Shown here piece by piece: positions 5,341 to 5,681 of a stretch of 5,681 nt of DNA. The notes beneath the pieces were generated by a model. That model saw only the letters and a list, made by a program, of their open reading frames with translations. It searched no databases and was not told the DNA's origin. Positions within the stretch are counted from its first letter, which is position 1. Each line of letters begins with the position of its first letter. This DNA comes from Pseudomonadota bacterium (GTDB lineage: Bacteria; Pseudomonadota; Alphaproteobacteria; Rhizobiales; Xanthobacteraceae): contig JAEZEU010000183.1 of NCBI GenBank assembly GCA_023432885.1, positions 1 through 5,681 of the forward strand. The letters are read 5' to 3'. The translations under genes were made by a program, and so were the position numbers.

Positions 5341-5577
5341 CTTTCTTCCCCGCAAATCAGTTTCAGCCGTCAGCGCCAGACAGGCCATAACGGCTGCGCT
5401 TCTGCAACCAACGAGCCTGTTACTGCGGCATTTTGGTTGCGGCCGGTTGCAAAAGGACAACATGCCGGGAGCGATGGCTGCAATGCCCGCTAAACCTTTG
5501 ACGAAGCGCGTGAACAATGGTTGATCTGCCGGGATTATAACGAACAACCCGAAAACGAAATCGACAGGGGCGGAACG
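5341..5577. promoter_or_regulatory. Divergent intergenic region with GGTTGC motifs and inverted repeat
   Basis: This 237-nt gap must hold the promoters of both the transpeptidase and the ThDP-enzyme gene. GCAACCAA (5404-5411) pairs perfectly with TTGGTTGC (5433-5440) across a 21-nt gap, and a second GGTTGC at 5445-5450 repeats the first at 10-bp spacing, about one helical turn. This could be an operator. For the rightward gene TATAAC (5536-5541) is a possible -10 box, but no TTGACA-like -35 stands at the right distance; TTGACG (5498-5503) is too far away. No EcfG or FixK motif was found here. Confidence 0.4.
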
Positions 5578-5681
5578 ATGAACGGTGCGGAAAGTCTGGT
5601 GCGGACATTGGTCGCAGGCGGCGTCGACGTCTGCTTCACCAATCCCGGCACCTCGGAGATGCATTTTGTCGCGGCCCTCGA
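5578..5681 (+). CDS. Thiamine-diphosphate enzyme, acetolactate synthase large-subunit type (3' end outside window)
   Basis: Only the first 34 codons lie in the window, starting at ATG 5578 with AGGGG (5566-5570) 7 nt upstream. The visible residues, MNGAESLVRTLVAGGVDVCF then TNPGTSEMHFVAAL, are the start of the ThDP pyrimidine-binding (N-terminal) domain. The first helix and strand (GAESLVRTLVAGGVDVCF) and the [F/T]xNPGTSE turn are typical. The catalytic Glu that activates the cofactor would follow about 20 residues further on, out of view. The NPGTSE turn differs from the FGYPGG of the biosynthetic IlvB/IlvI enzymes and is closer to the acetolactate-synthase-like and benzoylformate-decarboxylase-like branch. 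A role in branched-chain amino acid synthesis should therefore not be assumed. It is divergent from the transpeptidase gene. Confidence 0.85.
   Translation, partial: MNGAESLVRTLVAGGVDVCFTNPGTSEMHFVAAL

Noticed and set aside
4732..5493. 253-codon + strand open frame opposite the L,D-transpeptidase
   Set aside because: It is the antisense shadow of the YkuD domain, with no motif of its own.
5341..5664. N-terminal extension of the L,D-transpeptidase frame
   Set aside because: It would overlap the divergent ThDP-enzyme gene and place the signal peptide in the middle of the protein; ATG 5340 has a good ribosome binding site.

Overview
The window looks like chromosomal DNA of a high-GC alphaproteobacterium, most likely Bradyrhizobium or a close relative in the Nitrobacteraceae. 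The evidence is the strong G/C preference at third codon positions, the protein families present, the style of the degenerate intergenic repeats (GTCG..CTCGGCGAA.GGCCGGG and the AAGCGA..AGTCCATG / CATGGACT..TCGCTT palindrome), and alphaproteobacterial regulatory motifs (an EcfG-type promoter and a FixK/FNR box). No tRNA, rRNA, CRISPR array, transposase or prophage gene was seen. The assignment is by pattern recognition only.

Left part, + strand: the window opens in the last 102 codons of an acyl-CoA dehydrogenase of the isovaleryl-CoA dehydrogenase type (leucine breakdown). A 286-nt spacer carrying repeat relics follows. Next come two closely coupled genes: a DUF898/YjgN-type polytopic membrane protein and a membrane-anchored M48 zinc metallopeptidase. 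They are separated by 1 nt and are probably translated from one mRNA.

Middle part: a 97-residue protein of unknown function lies behind a clean EcfG-type (general stress response) promoter, GGAAC-N16-CGTT. It is followed by a stretch of about 300 nt holding a repeat relic and, at 3537-3550, a perfect FixK/FNR-type palindrome, TTGATCTAGATCAA. About 64 nt further on a 48-codon ORF begins, encoding a putative single-pass membrane microprotein. A palindromic intergenic repeat then separates this ORF from the convergent genes on the other strand.

Right part, - strand: a secreted L,D-transpeptidase (YkuD fold, peptidoglycan cross-linking) is followed by an exported DUF2927 protein, probably in one transcription unit. 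The transpeptidase is divergent from the first 34 codons of a thiamine-diphosphate enzyme of the acetolactate synthase large-subunit type, which runs off the right edge.

The observations most worth following are the FixK box with its microprotein and the EcfG promoter with its orphan small protein. Together they suggest that the ordinary-looking gap between the M48 peptidase and the DUF2927 gene holds two separately controlled small stress genes, one for low oxygen and one for general stress.
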